From the IMG/VR virus record IMGVR_UViG_3300046092_000171, positions 1 through 46,907 of that record: a DNA stretch of 46,907 bases. One strand, 5' to 3'. Source of the DNA: a virus. This document shows positions 8,395 to 17,319 of the stretch, piece after piece. Within the stretch, counting starts at the first letter, position 1. Each line of letters opens with the position of its first letter. The notes below the pieces were generated by a model, which was not told the DNA's origin, ran no database searches, and saw only the letters and a program-made list of their open reading frames with translations. A program made the position numbers and the translations under genes.

Positions 8395-8481
8395 TTACGA
8401 TAATATCCGATTTCGGTAATCATTGACGAAATTTTTACAATGGTCTTTTCCGTCATTCGTTCCTATTTGAAATATTTTCAT
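8395..8481 (-). pseudogene. truncated start of an FkbM-like methyltransferase
   Basis: A 28-codon frame starts in an ATGA overlap with the stop of the upstream SDR gene and ends TAA one base before the start of the next SDR. Its sequence MKIFQIGTNDGKDHCKNF resembles the first strand and glycine loop of FkbM-type SAM methyltransferases, which often open with a (K/R)-x-hydrophobic-Q-I-G-x-x-x-G-x-D pattern. Nothing downstream continues the fold in any frame. I read it as the coupled stump of a gene whose body was deleted. A functional leader peptide is an alternative. Confidence 0.45.
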
Positions 8482-9344
8482 ATTAAATTTTTAATTTCAT
8501 CGATCTCATATTGTTGGACTTGACTGGAATCCGGACCATCCGACACAATCTTTTCATGAAGATTTTCTCCTGGCTGCAATCCGATTATGTTCCACGGAGC
8601 CTTCGTGTGGTTGGATGGATCAGAATATTTTTCTTCCATTGCAATCAGTAGATTTTGTAAACTCATACCTTTCATCTCGGGAACAAAAGGAGTAGAATCC
8701 TTAGCATACATCAGGCATTCATAGATTAGGCTTATTGCCTGATCCACCGTCCAGAAAAACCGCGTTGCAGATGGATCCGTCACTGTTACTTGTTGGTTGT
8801 TCAAAATCGCTTCCCGCCACTTACACAACACCGATCCGGTGGAATATATTACATTTCCATATCTCACGATTCGATAATCACATTTGGTATTCAATTGTTC
8901 GTATTGTTTGAACAACCGTTCCATCAAGAACTTTGATGCACCGTAAACTCCAGATACCTTGGCCGTCTTATCTGTACTTATACCGATGACAAATTCCACG
9001 GGATTTTTGAGTGACTCCTCCAAAATATTCATCGAACCTATTGTATTGGATTTTATACATTCACGGACTTGTTTCTCGGCAATTCCTATATGTTTCGAAG
9101 CAGCGAGGTGAAACACACCGTTTACGCCCAACATGGCTTGTCGGACTTCAAATTCATCGGACACATCTCCCGTCAATATCTCCACAGATGGATACAATTG
9201 TTTTAGTTCGATGAGCTTGCCCTCATCTCTAGCCAGAACACGGACCCTAGCGCCGTCGGCCAGTAATCTAGCAACAAGTGGTTTTCCGAGAAATCCGCTG
9301 CCGCCGGTGACTAAAAAAAGTTTGTCTTTGAATGTGTATTTCAT
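8478..9344 (-). CDS. PseB/CapD-like nucleotide-sugar 4,6-dehydratase-type SDR
   Basis: A 288-residue extended SDR. TGGSGFLG (13-20) binds NAD(P), HLAASKH resembles the HAAALKH of UDP-N-acetylglucosamine 4,6-dehydratases, and STDKT (123-127) leads to Tyr134-x3-Lys138. RYGNV, a GSV turn and TDPSATRFFWT match the CapD/FlaA1/PseB pattern (RYGNV, SRGSV, MTRFW). The reaction is probably 4,6-dehydration, possibly with 5-epimerisation, of UDP-N-acetylglucosamine or a similar sugar. That would feed the DegT aminotransferase two genes downstream. It is somewhat shorter than classical PseB (about 330 residues). Roughly 50 bases separate it from its upstream neighbour, the largest gap in this part of the island. 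Confidence 0.83.
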   Translation of the reverse strand: MKYTFKDKLFLVTGGSGFLGKPLVARLLADGARVRVLARDEGKLIELKQLYPSVEILTGDVSDEFEVRQAMLGVNGVFHLAASKHIGIAEKQVRECIKSNTIGSMNILEESLKNPVEFVIGISTDKTAKVSGVYGASKFLMERLFKQYEQLNTKCDYRIVRYGNVIYSTGSVLCKWREAILNNQQVTVTDPSATRFFWTVDQAISLIYECLMYAKDSTPFVPEMKGMSLQNLLIAMEEKYSDPSNHTKAPWNIIGLQPGENLHEKIVSDGPDSSQVQQYEIDEIKNLI

Positions 9345-9393
9345 AATAATCTCAAATAAATACCTATATTTTTTCCATTGAATTTGTTTTAAT

Positions 9394-10326
9394 TTACTCT
9401 CCTATAATGTTTTTCATGTATTGTAAAAAAACAGTTTCTCTATAGTTCTTTTCATACAGTTCCCTTGATTTTCTCGCCAACATTTCGTATTCTTCCGGGT
9501 CCGACAATCGTTGCATCAATTTCTTAGCCGTCGGTATGTCTGCTAACTCAACTGTCGTGTCGGGGTGACACGTCTCTTGTGTATCCAATCCAGCGTATCC
9601 TATACACGGTATTCCAAGATATGCACAGTTCAAAGCGAATGTCCCCGCCGCATGAGTTCGCATGAGGTGAACTCCGATTTTACTGTTAGATAACTCCATT
9701 ACCCAAGCTGACCACGTTAGGTATGGAAGATATTGAATATCTGGTATAGAATCTTCCTGTGGTTGTTTTCTTCCCATGCTTGGGCACCGTATCGGCCCTG
9801 TTTGTTGACGGGCTACAATATAAGAATCAAATCCACCGTACCAATGACAGAAATTCCCACCGACCATGACTCCATCTCTACCATCTACCGTGAAATTCTT
9901 CACCGAATCCTCTATCATAAGTGACGGTAAAACATGAATCGTCTGATTTTCCAAAACTCCACTATAATACTTCTTGTCCAATTGGTTATGAACGAAAATA
10001 ACGTCTACCGAAGACATAACCGAGTGAAACCAAAACTGCGTCCTTACATCGTAGTCTTGAAAATACCAATGTGGACCCTCTTGCATTATCGCGAGCTTAG
10101 AACAGTGACTCCGCAAGTTCAGCAAAACGTCCAACTGAATCCAGTTGTCCAATCCCTTTTTTGGAAGGATCACCACAATCATGTCATACTTCTTATTTGG
10201 CGAAACGGTGTGGGGATAGTGGTCAGCACCCAGCGCACACATCCACGCAAACTCAACTCTCATGTTGAGATGTTCACGGGGAATCTTTCCAACGAAACCC
10301 ATTTCAGTGACAAACGCTATATTCAC
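9394..10326 (-). CDS. putative GT-B glycosyltransferase
   Basis: A 310-residue protein starting with GTG in a GTGA overlap with the deacetylase-like gene. It opens MNIAFVTEMGFVGK, followed by a GT-B-like N-lobe (AIMQEGPHWYFQDY, then VDVIFVHNQLDKKYY). A C-lobe follows in which THAAGTFALNCAYLGIPCIG and ETCHPDTTVELAD look like the nucleotide-sugar binding region. The end (RKSRELYEKNYRETVF) is a typical GT4-like C-terminal helix. Donor and acceptor are unknown. Confidence 0.65.
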   Translation of the reverse strand: MNIAFVTEMGFVGKIPREHLNMRVEFAWMCALGADHYPHTVSPNKKYDMIVVILPKKGLDNWIQLDVLLNLRSHCSKLAIMQEGPHWYFQDYDVRTQFWFHSVMSSVDVIFVHNQLDKKYYSGVLENQTIHVLPSLMIEDSVKNFTVDGRDGVMVGGNFCHWYGGFDSYIVARQQTGPIRCPSMGRKQPQEDSIPDIQYLPYLTWSAWVMELSNSKIGVHLMRTHAAGTFALNCAYLGIPCIGYAGLDTQETCHPDTTVELADIPTAKKLMQRLSDPEEYEMLARKSRELYEKNYRETVFLQYMKNIIGE

Positions 10327-11000
10327 AGTAATTTTTCGAATGTGGTGAAGTTAACTCTATACTCGTTTCTGATATAGTCAAGGACAAGTCTGAAATTTTC
10401 GTATGTAGAATCTTTCCACGTATTCTTATTCCAATCTCCGCAGATGTGAGACTGAAAGACTACGAGGTTTTCCTTCTGTATGTTTATCTCAGAATTTTCG
10501 TGTATTCCATCACACCCATAAAACGTTTTCGTTGGAAAACTTATGTTAAAGTTTATGTCTCGATGTGCAGCTACAAAGTCGAAAGCTTCGCCGACAGCCT
10601 CGGCGCTACCCTGCGAACATCCCCACCCAGGCATACGAAACCCCCGTGGCCGTAACCCCACTTTATCCCATTCGTTGAGAATAAGTTCCACTCTGTCTTT
10701 TGCGCCGGTGTAATCCAATTCTAAGAATTCCTGTTCGCCCAACATCTTATTTTTACAATCGTGGTAGTGACCATGTGCACAAAGCTCAAAATGACCTTTG
10801 TGATTCAACCACTGCATCCATTCCTTATTCAAACTTATCGCAGTGGCGGAATGATAATAAGAAGGAATAAATAAACTAAACTTAGCGCCGAATTCTTCAT
10901 TGAGAGCGGTCAGATAAGTTTCGGTTTTGTCACCCCGTATCATCCATTCTTTTTGTGGATGAACGTCGTCGATACATATTACAACATTTAGATCATTCAT
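10323..11000 (-). CDS. NodB-like polysaccharide deacetylase-family protein
   Basis: A 225-residue protein resembling the DUF2334/NodB-like polysaccharide deacetylase superfamily. The Asp pair in CIDDVHP (residues 9-15) and the HxxxH zinc motif in CAHGHYHDC (His76, His80) are in place. RGFRMPGWG is the usual arginine motif, and a late VFQSHI could supply the last histidine. The enzyme class removes N- or O-acetyl groups from glycans. It is coupled by ATGA to the gene upstream and by GTGA to the one downstream. Confidence 0.8.
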   Translation of the reverse strand: MNDLNVVICIDDVHPQKEWMIRGDKTETYLTALNEEFGAKFSLFIPSYYHSATAISLNKEWMQWLNHKGHFELCAHGHYHDCKNKMLGEQEFLELDYTGAKDRVELILNEWDKVGLRPRGFRMPGWGCSQGSAEAVGEAFDFVAAHRDINFNISFPTKTFYGCDGIHENSEINIQKENLVVFQSHICGDWNKNTWKDSTYENFRLVLDYIRNEYRVNFTTFEKLL

Positions 11001-11992
11001 GTTTTATTTTTGAAATCTTCAAAGGTTAAAAACTTTCCCTGGTTCCTTATTAATATACCAATGTTATACTGGGACATTTTTATGAACCTGTTCCACCACT
11101 CACCCTTCTTTTCGTTACAAAATCCATTTGGGTTGTCTTCATTTGAGACGTATGTTCTCTTGTTGGGGTGTCGCCTAGCGTGAACTTTCAATATATTCTT
11201 AAAAATGAATTGACAGTAACTATCTCCCATCATCTGCTTGGCAACCAACGATAGACTCTCGTCGTCATTGTGGATAAAACACGGTGGTATGTTTATACCA
11301 GAACGTAAGAAGTCGCTGCTCATAACCAAACACGACCCGTCAATCTTTGGATAATTGATGTGGGCCAGTTCAAGCGGACCGCTGACATCATTTACAGCAT
11401 TCATGTCAGCGACCGACATTTTTGATTTTGCTTGATTCACATTCTCAAAATCAGATTCCACAAATACATGATTAAGATATTTGGGATGGACGGTAGCATC
11501 CCAACTAGAATCCCACATTTTGCGGTCGGCGAAGCATGCAACGTAACGATTCACTCCGTTCTCGCGAGCATAATTGGAAAGAACATCAAGTGCTTGAAAT
11601 GCTTGTTTTGGAAAAAAACTATCAGTTTCACCCCACATAACAAAGTCCACAATCTTGCAAAACTTTGAATTGTATTCCCTACGATAATCAGTTTGAGTGT
11701 AGAAACTGGAGTCGTCGTCAATTATTCTGGAATATAAAGTAGTAGGATCGACATATGGAATAAGTCGGCACAATTGTGACTCGAACTTCTCTATCAAACC
11801 ACGCTTATCTATCTTAGAAGCATCAATCTTCTCGAAGAACTGTGAAACATTGAATGCTATATCAATATGGACGTTCTCCTTGTTATCTACCGACTCCATC
11901 AAATTAATCATTCCGTCGATGAAATCCGAGAACATCTCGATTTCATAGAACATCACATGTGTTCCTATAGAGAATTTGTTAATTACTTTCAT
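10997..11992 (-). CDS. putative glycosyltransferase (GT-A-like)
   Basis: A 331-residue protein without a clear Pfam-type signature that I recognise. DFVMWGETDSFFPKQAFQ looks like a DxD-type strand-turn with an acidic pair (ETD) where GT-A enzymes bind metal and sugar nucleotide. CFIHNDDESL is a plausible catalytic acidic patch. Two genes in tight overlap flank it (ATGA on both sides), and both are sugar-related. The glycosyltransferase call rests largely on context. Confidence 0.45.
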   Translation of the reverse strand: MKVINKFSIGTHVMFYEIEMFSDFIDGMINLMESVDNKENVHIDIAFNVSQFFEKIDASKIDKRGLIEKFESQLCRLIPYVDPTTLYSRIIDDDSSFYTQTDYRREYNSKFCKIVDFVMWGETDSFFPKQAFQALDVLSNYARENGVNRYVACFADRKMWDSSWDATVHPKYLNHVFVESDFENVNQAKSKMSVADMNAVNDVSGPLELAHINYPKIDGSCLVMSSDFLRSGINIPPCFIHNDDESLSLVAKQMMGDSYCQFIFKNILKVHARRHPNKRTYVSNEDNPNGFCNEKKGEWWNRFIKMSQYNIGILIRNQGKFLTFEDFKNKT

Positions 11993-13005
11993 AGATTAGA
12001 AAGAACTTTTACAATTAAGTGTTCCGCCACAGCCTCATTGGAGGCGTCCATTTGAAACCTCTTGTGTTGTTCATACAACATTCCCTCGGCAAAGTTATAG
12101 TAATCCGGCAAATAAGTCTCCACCATCTCAACCAAATCCGAATAATCAGGTTTACAAGTCAATGACATTCCATCACCGTAAATCCAAGGTTTCGTCATTA
12201 CATTTGAAATTGACGGTTTAATTATTACCGTTCCCGTCATGAGAGCTTCTACCTCACGTATGTTAACCTCACCGTAGCCAAATGGAGAGATACAAAATTT
12301 GCTGTTGTGCAATACATCCAAATATTCGTTTCTGTTCAACTTACCGGTCTTCTCAGTTGTAACCACCCGACACTTTAAATCCTTAGCCGCACCAAACAGG
12401 TTTTTTCGAGATTCGTTATAAAGGTCATCTGTTCTGATCTCATGTTCATGATTCTCAGTTGATATTCCTATCATTATCGCAACGTCGTATTTCTTTTGTT
12501 TATTGACGCCGTTAAATGAAAATCCATTTCCGTATGTATTTAACCAATTAACTACACTTAAAATTAACGAGTCTTTCAGAGATTCTATATCATCTATTCC
12601 ATATCCACCGTTACCACATTCCGATTTTCCCCAAAACCATCGTCCGTTTTCATATTTGTTCTTGTAGTCCTCTGTAGAATTCAAGATAACATTTTTTACT
12701 AACTTCAAACCAGAATAGTTTTTACATACATCCCACGTTCCTATCAAACTAGAAGAGTCTTGTCCATCGAACACCACGAACGGTCGATTTATGTTTTTCA
12801 GAAACGCAAGTCCGTTTCGAGCAGATTCCTCCAATGACTTCTTCTTATCTATAATTGACGCTTGTCCGACAAACACAACATCCGCTTCGGATTCGTCATT
12901 AACGAACTGAATGCCGTGCCGCGACAACTCATCGGCTGCCGCTAGATAGGGTCTAAACGTAGTCTCGTTTCTGTGTTTGTTTAGTTCAGCTATATATATC
13001 TTCAT
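11989..13005 (-). CDS. GT-B glycosyltransferase (exostosin/GT1-like C-lobe)
   Basis: A 338-residue protein from the ATG at 13005, chosen because it overlaps the methyltransferase stop in an ATGA junction; the longer frame begins with TTG. The C-lobe pattern FCISPFGYGEVNIREVEALMTGTVIIKP closely fits exostosin-like and GT-B enzymes, with the Glu-x-x-Glu diphosphate-sugar motif in REVEAL. The N-lobe includes DVVFVGQASI and FVVFDGQDSS. It probably transfers a sugar to a growing glycan. Confidence 0.72.
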   Translation of the reverse strand: MKIYIAELNKHRNETTFRPYLAAADELSRHGIQFVNDESEADVVFVGQASIIDKKKSLEESARNGLAFLKNINRPFVVFDGQDSSSLIGTWDVCKNYSGLKLVKNVILNSTEDYKNKYENGRWFWGKSECGNGGYGIDDIESLKDSLILSVVNWLNTYGNGFSFNGVNKQKKYDVAIMIGISTENHEHEIRTDDLYNESRKNLFGAAKDLKCRVVTTEKTGKLNRNEYLDVLHNSKFCISPFGYGEVNIREVEALMTGTVIIKPSISNVMTKPWIYGDGMSLTCKPDYSDLVEMVETYLPDYYNFAEGMLYEQHKRFQMDASNEAVAEHLIVKVLSNL

Positions 13006-13571
13006 ACTTCGGAACAAATGACTCCCTCATAATCGTTGAGGAATCCTACAAATCCCGTTTCAAATGGACTATATCCTATTTTAGTCTCCATTTTCAATAT
13101 GTTATTTCCGATAAGAACATCAACAGCCGATTTTACCTCTGGGTATAATCCTATATCATCAAACACAAAATATTTCTTACCGGAAGAAGTCAATTTTAAT
13201 GAGTTCGATACATCCATGATAACCGCATCGTATGTATGAACCGCGTCCACGAAAATAACGTCTGCTGATTTAACCGGCAGCCCGAGCTTGTAGACATCTT
13301 GTGCAAACAACTCGTAATTCGATCTCCCATGTGACTTCAAAAAATTATCAGGGGCAACAACGGTATCGTAATTTATTCCATAGACCAATTTAAATACACA
13401 CGTCAAGAAGATAGTGGTGTATCCACTCTTACAACCTATCTCAAGGCACGTCTTGTCTTCGAATTCCGGTTTCTTGAAGAAATTATACAGATCGGTTTTA
13501 AACCGATGTGAGGTAGTGGTTCGGTCTTTGGATTTATCCGGTACCAGAGCAAGCAATTCGTTTAGTTCCAT
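13002..13571 (-). CDS. class I SAM-dependent methyltransferase
   Basis: A 189-residue Rossmann-fold methyltransferase. CLEIGCKSGYTT (42-53) is motif I for S-adenosylmethionine, and a strand with acidic end at VIFVDAVHTYDAVIMD (about 105-120) resembles the Methyltransf_24/CmcI-like group. The metal-binding Asp-Ala-x-His (DAVH) pattern is present. It could O-methylate a sugar or a precursor of the island's product. The next gene begins inside its stop. Confidence 0.82.
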   Translation of the reverse strand: MELNELLALVPDKSKDRTTTSHRFKTDLYNFFKKPEFEDKTCLEIGCKSGYTTIFLTCVFKLVYGINYDTVVAPDNFLKSHGRSNYELFAQDVYKLGLPVKSADVIFVDAVHTYDAVIMDVSNSLKLTSSGKKYFVFDDIGLYPEVKSAVDVLIGNNILKMETKIGYSPFETGFVGFLNDYEGVICSEV

Positions 13572-13574
13572 ATT

Positions 13575-15380
13575 TTAAGATTTTAACAACATTTCTTTCA
13601 AATTTTTAGCACAATCGACACAGGAAGTTATTTTTCCAGAAAAGACCGAATATACCTTGTCATTGTGTTGTTTAATAAAGCTGGGACGTGCATCATCATG
13701 ATCCCTCTCAGGCAACACGGTTCTGACCGTGAACATCGATCCTACGTGTTCCATAGCATCCATATCTTTAAAAAATACAGAGGCTGACTTGACGAACCTA
13801 TCCACGTTAGTAACATCCTTCAATTTGTCCGCCGGAACGACTCCGATGTTCATATGGGGAACGTATTTTTTAGGTATTTCTGGGAACTTTCCGACATTGG
13901 TGGCGTGTATAGCATGAACTACATTACCCATCACATGATATCCCGTTGAACCAAACGGGTCGATGCACATAAATGGACCATCCATAATGACCACGCTCAT
14001 GTTCTTATATGAGTCGGGTAGTTTGACCACTGGTTTTTCACACAATTCAAATTGACAATCAAACCGTTCGCTGTCAGATAGGATATGATTTATATTTGCG
14101 TAAGAACAATTAACGACGTAATCGTATTCATCTACCATCGTCCGTTCAAATCGACGCCCCAATATAACCGATAGACTATGTTCTTCTATTTTCTTCCACA
14201 CGTCAGTTTTCAGTTTAGTCGGGTCAAACAATTTTTCATTCACCTTCAAAATAATGCCCAAATTTTCTGATTTTAGTCTGTCGTTGTCAGTGACTTCAAA
14301 TTCCAATCCTGTCTTTTCCAAAAAAGACACATAATCACCTACGGATGTCCTCGAACCATCCTTTGCGATACAATAATAACTACTGACGTCTGAATTCGAT
14401 TTACAGTCAAATGTCTTTTGAAACGAATCATTTCCACTCTTTGATGCGAAAGCGGTGTCCGCGCTCCGCGGGTAATGGTATCCCCGATGAATCCTATACT
14501 GATTTATTGAACTCGCTTTGGTTAAAATGTCCATCTCCGACTCAAAGATAGTCGGAAAGAAGTCGTCCTTTAGTTCCATCGCAGCACTTACACCGAAGAC
14601 ACCAGCGCCTACGATAGCTACTCTTGGTTTGTTATTTTTAAAATGACACTGTAGTATACGTTCGACTTCACGGTGACGTTCCGTGTTCTGTTTGAAATCC
14701 ACACCGCCGAGCAGAACCCGTTCCATCATATCACGTAGGGGATTGTTTTCGGGTGAAGAAAGTTGTATCTCAGAAGAGGTTGATGAAGCGAAATCCAAAG
14801 ACGTTATAGTTTTTCTGGCCGCTCCTTGTGAGAGTCTGTCGTATGACAAGTAAACCGGAACGTTGCCAAACACAAAACCATATTGCTTTTCGTTTATTCT
14901 ATTCTGAACGGTGGAAAAATTAGATATTCGCTGAGGACCTAGTATATCCAATAACAAATAAATGTCATGGTAAACGAGGTTATTTACTATGTTATCACCA
15001 AATGATCCAAATTTATGCCACGAAAAAACCAAAGAATTTGAATCACGAAATTCATCTTTTCGTCTTATATATTCGGAGTTGAAAAGAAAAACATCGTCGA
15101 TGTACAACTTCACACCGAGCCTATAGGCGAGTTCCATCAGAATCAGCGATTCGCTGAAATTTGAAGTCAGTGGCTTTTCGCAGAAAACGTTTATTCCTTT
15201 TAAAAGGAAAGTTTTGACCAACTCTCCATGTGAAGGGGTGCTGCTGGCGATTATCACCCAATCTACATCGTAACTAACCATCATGTCACGACCAGTAAAG
15301 AACACAATCTCATGACTGTCCTTTACTACCTCATAAATCTTCGTTCCGAAGTATCCTCTACCTATTATCCCTATTCTCAT
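13575..15380 (-). CDS. fused Gfo/Idh/MocA oxidoreductase and DAO-type FAD oxidoreductase
   Basis: A 601-residue two-domain protein. Residues 1 to about 245 are a Gfo/Idh/MocA-type NAD(P)-dependent sugar oxidoreductase: IGIIGRGYFG at the start, IIASSTPSH, and the catalytic CEKPLT motif with Lys69. At about 251 a second Rossmann fold begins (RVAIVGAGVFGVSAAMEL), continuing to the end as a D-amino-acid-oxidase-type flavoprotein with YRIHRGYHYPRS. The frame is continuous, with no stop or frameshift at the join. Both halves are redox enzymes, so it may perform two steps on the same sugar. The start overlaps the end of the glycosyltransferase gene upstream by 23 bases. Confidence 0.85.
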   Translation of the reverse strand: MRIGIIGRGYFGTKIYEVVKDSHEIVFFTGRDMMVSYDVDWVIIASSTPSHGELVKTFLLKGINVFCEKPLTSNFSESLILMELAYRLGVKLYIDDVFLFNSEYIRRKDEFRDSNSLVFSWHKFGSFGDNIVNNLVYHDIYLLLDILGPQRISNFSTVQNRINEKQYGFVFGNVPVYLSYDRLSQGAARKTITSLDFASSTSSEIQLSSPENNPLRDMMERVLLGGVDFKQNTERHREVERILQCHFKNNKPRVAIVGAGVFGVSAAMELKDDFFPTIFESEMDILTKASSINQYRIHRGYHYPRSADTAFASKSGNDSFQKTFDCKSNSDVSSYYCIAKDGSRTSVGDYVSFLEKTGLEFEVTDNDRLKSENLGIILKVNEKLFDPTKLKTDVWKKIEEHSLSVILGRRFERTMVDEYDYVVNCSYANINHILSDSERFDCQFELCEKPVVKLPDSYKNMSVVIMDGPFMCIDPFGSTGYHVMGNVVHAIHATNVGKFPEIPKKYVPHMNIGVVPADKLKDVTNVDRFVKSASVFFKDMDAMEHVGSMFTVRTVLPERDHDDARPSFIKQHNDKVYSVFSGKITSCVDCAKNLKEMLLKS

Positions 15381-16113
15381 ACAGATTCTTATATGTCATC
15401 TCCATCCAATAAGGCACACTCTTATCTTTATCCGGCAACCCATTGAAATGCATTACATTCGCTACTTTTGTATGTAACATGTCGGAGTCTAACACCTCTT
15501 TCTTGTTAAGACAAACACAATTGTATTTATATGACAGTTCCTTTATTTCAATCTTCTCCCGTCGCAATAAAAAGTTCAGTGGAGTCTGATCAGTTCCCAC
15601 TCCAAAGGTTTTCTGACACCATTTTATTTCCTCTCTATTTGATATGTAGAAGTTACGCATCGTATCAAAAAAATTACGGTGGGTTCCATTCACAACTTGA
15701 AATCCACTATTATAATACGTCCACCAATCAAACATCGGTTCATCCTTAAAGATGAACTTTCTGTAGTTTTCCATTGACCGTAAAATCCAATCGTAATCAC
15801 CGTCATCCCGAACGAGGGTGTATTTATTATCAGTTAATGAAAATATGTCCGGACAATTCGGGTGAACTACGGTGTCAGCGTCAACTATCAATATCTGATT
15901 GTATTTTATCTGATTGTGATCCAACAAATCAAACAGAAAGTATCTCTGCCAGATGATTCCCATTTCCGACTGTTCTACGATTGGAGTATCCAAGACAAAC
16001 AATTCATGTCCATTTGACTGACAGAAGTGTTTCCAACTCTTTATAGAAAAGTCATATTCTGGCTTCGATTGGCCATCCTTCTTCACGTTTATGATGAATA
16101 CTATGTTATTCAT
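15358..16113 (-). CDS. GT-A glycosyltransferase (DxD), paralogue A
   Basis: A 251-residue protein with ILIVDADTVVHPN near residue 77, the DxD metal and nucleotide-sugar site of GT-A enzymes. YNSGFQVVN follows, and MHFNGLPDK lies near the end, the usual His-containing closing motif of GT8-like enzymes. It is related to the next gene upstream: both share the strand before the DxD, the NSG motif, the gap before a QT(P/L)LN-type segment and a final HF-G-P motif. Tandem duplication is likely. Confidence 0.75.
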   Translation of the reverse strand: MNNIVFIINVKKDGQSKPEYDFSIKSWKHFCQSNGHELFVLDTPIVEQSEMGIIWQRYFLFDLLDHNQIKYNQILIVDADTVVHPNCPDIFSLTDNKYTLVRDDGDYDWILRSMENYRKFIFKDEPMFDWWTYYNSGFQVVNGTHRNFFDTMRNFYISNREEIKWCQKTFGVGTDQTPLNFLLRREKIEIKELSYKYNCVCLNKKEVLDSDMLHTKVANVMHFNGLPDKDKSVPYWMEMTYKNLYENRDNR

Positions 16114-16852
16114 ATAGATGCTTTACCGACTCCCATACATTCTTCATGACATCAGTCCGACTTTCAATTGGAAACCCAGTGAAATGCCAGACGTAGGCGT
16201 ATTTTACAAAGAAAGGGGTCTTATCCTCATTTAATTGCCAGTTATGAACGAACATGTTTTTCTTATGAATGGAAAATAGGTTCCATCTATCATCAAAATA
16301 CTTCTGCTTGACGTGGTTCTTTTTAAGAGAAAGATTTAAGAGAGTTTGTACCTTACCGACCCCTTTTATAGTATCCAACTCGGATTGATTCTTCACATAC
16401 AATTCAATCAATTCATCATAAATATATTTATGATCTCTAGTAAAGAAAACCACGCCGCTGTTTATATATTCATCCAATGGAAGTGTTACGTTTGGATAGA
16501 AATGACCATAAGTTGAAATTGAATTATATATCCATCTCAATGAACTTATCTCCTTAACTCCACAAAATTCATCAGTATACAAATCGAAGGGATTTGGACA
16601 ATCCCACCTAACAATTGTATCGGAGTCGACATATCCTATCTTTTCGTATGTATTTCCAACGAGTTCGAAAATCCTATCCTTGTTCCATACGGGAAACTTA
16701 TATCTAGGGTCATTGTCTCGTATAACAAGAAAGTCGATTCCATTTTTCTTACACCACTTCTCCCAACTCAATATACAATACTGGCTATACAAAGAATTTT
16801 TGAACTTCGATGTATCAGAATCTACCGCTGTTGTGTATATCAAAGTTTTCAC
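16106..16852 (-). CDS. GT-A glycosyltransferase (DxD), paralogue B
   Basis: A 248-residue protein starting with GTG in a GTGA overlap. IGYVDSDTIVRWDCPNPF carries the DxD site, INSGVVFFTRD matches the NSG motif of its neighbour, VQTLLNLSL matches the QT-LN segment, and the end has VWHFTGFP. The paralogy with the downstream gene is visible by eye although sequence identity is limited. It probably uses a different donor or acceptor from its paralogue. Confidence 0.75.
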   Translation of the reverse strand: MKTLIYTTAVDSDTSKFKNSLYSQYCILSWEKWCKKNGIDFLVIRDNDPRYKFPVWNKDRIFELVGNTYEKIGYVDSDTIVRWDCPNPFDLYTDEFCGVKEISSLRWIYNSISTYGHFYPNVTLPLDEYINSGVVFFTRDHKYIYDELIELYVKNQSELDTIKGVGKVQTLLNLSLKKNHVKQKYFDDRWNLFSIHKKNMFVHNWQLNEDKTPFFVKYAYVWHFTGFPIESRTDVMKNVWESVKHLYE

Positions 16853-17319
16853 TTGGAATCGTTCATGTGGTCGCTTATCGTGTTAAGTATAATCCGTTTA
16901 AGTTGGTCGTCTACTTTATATTTCTTACAATTTATCTCAACGGATTTGAGCAAATCACCGTCTTTATACTGTGCTGATGCGGTCTTCCAATCAGCAAGCA
17001 TCTCAAGTATATCCAACAAAGTCATTTCGTTCACACCGTCTCCCCAGTGCTCGGGGTGATGACGATTGTTTGTGTGGTGAATGTCGATTATGACCTTCAT
17101 CTCATTCATCTTCTCACTATGTTCAGTGCTTCCATAGACGATGTTAGATGCGTTATCGACATTTTCTGCAAACCCCGATAGTTCCGGGTCGGAAAACTTC
17201 GATGCATCATGTGATCTCCCGCGTTCTATCAGTTCGGAAGCGAATGAATTCAAATTTTTCTGCACGGCCATCACATGATTCCGAATGTAACGGAGGTATT
17301 TAACTCGTCTCTCGTTCAT
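16849..17319 (-). CDS. DUF5662-family protein (HD-like)
   Basis: A 156-residue protein matching the DUF5662 pattern seen in phages and bacteria. It has KYLRYIRNHVMAVQKNL, RGRSHDASKFSDPE, a histidine cluster around IDIHHTNNRHHPEHWGDGV, then LLDILEMLADWKTAS. The conserved His and Asp residues suggest an HD-like metal-dependent phosphohydrolase fold, but no activity is established. It sits between glycosyltransferase genes with ATGA/GTGA overlaps on both sides, so it is co-translated with them. Confidence 0.78.
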   Translation of the reverse strand: MNERRVKYLRYIRNHVMAVQKNLNSFASELIERGRSHDASKFSDPELSGFAENVDNASNIVYGSTEHSEKMNEMKVIIDIHHTNNRHHPEHWGDGVNEMTLLDILEMLADWKTASAQYKDGDLLKSVEINCKKYKVDDQLKRIILNTISDHMNDSK

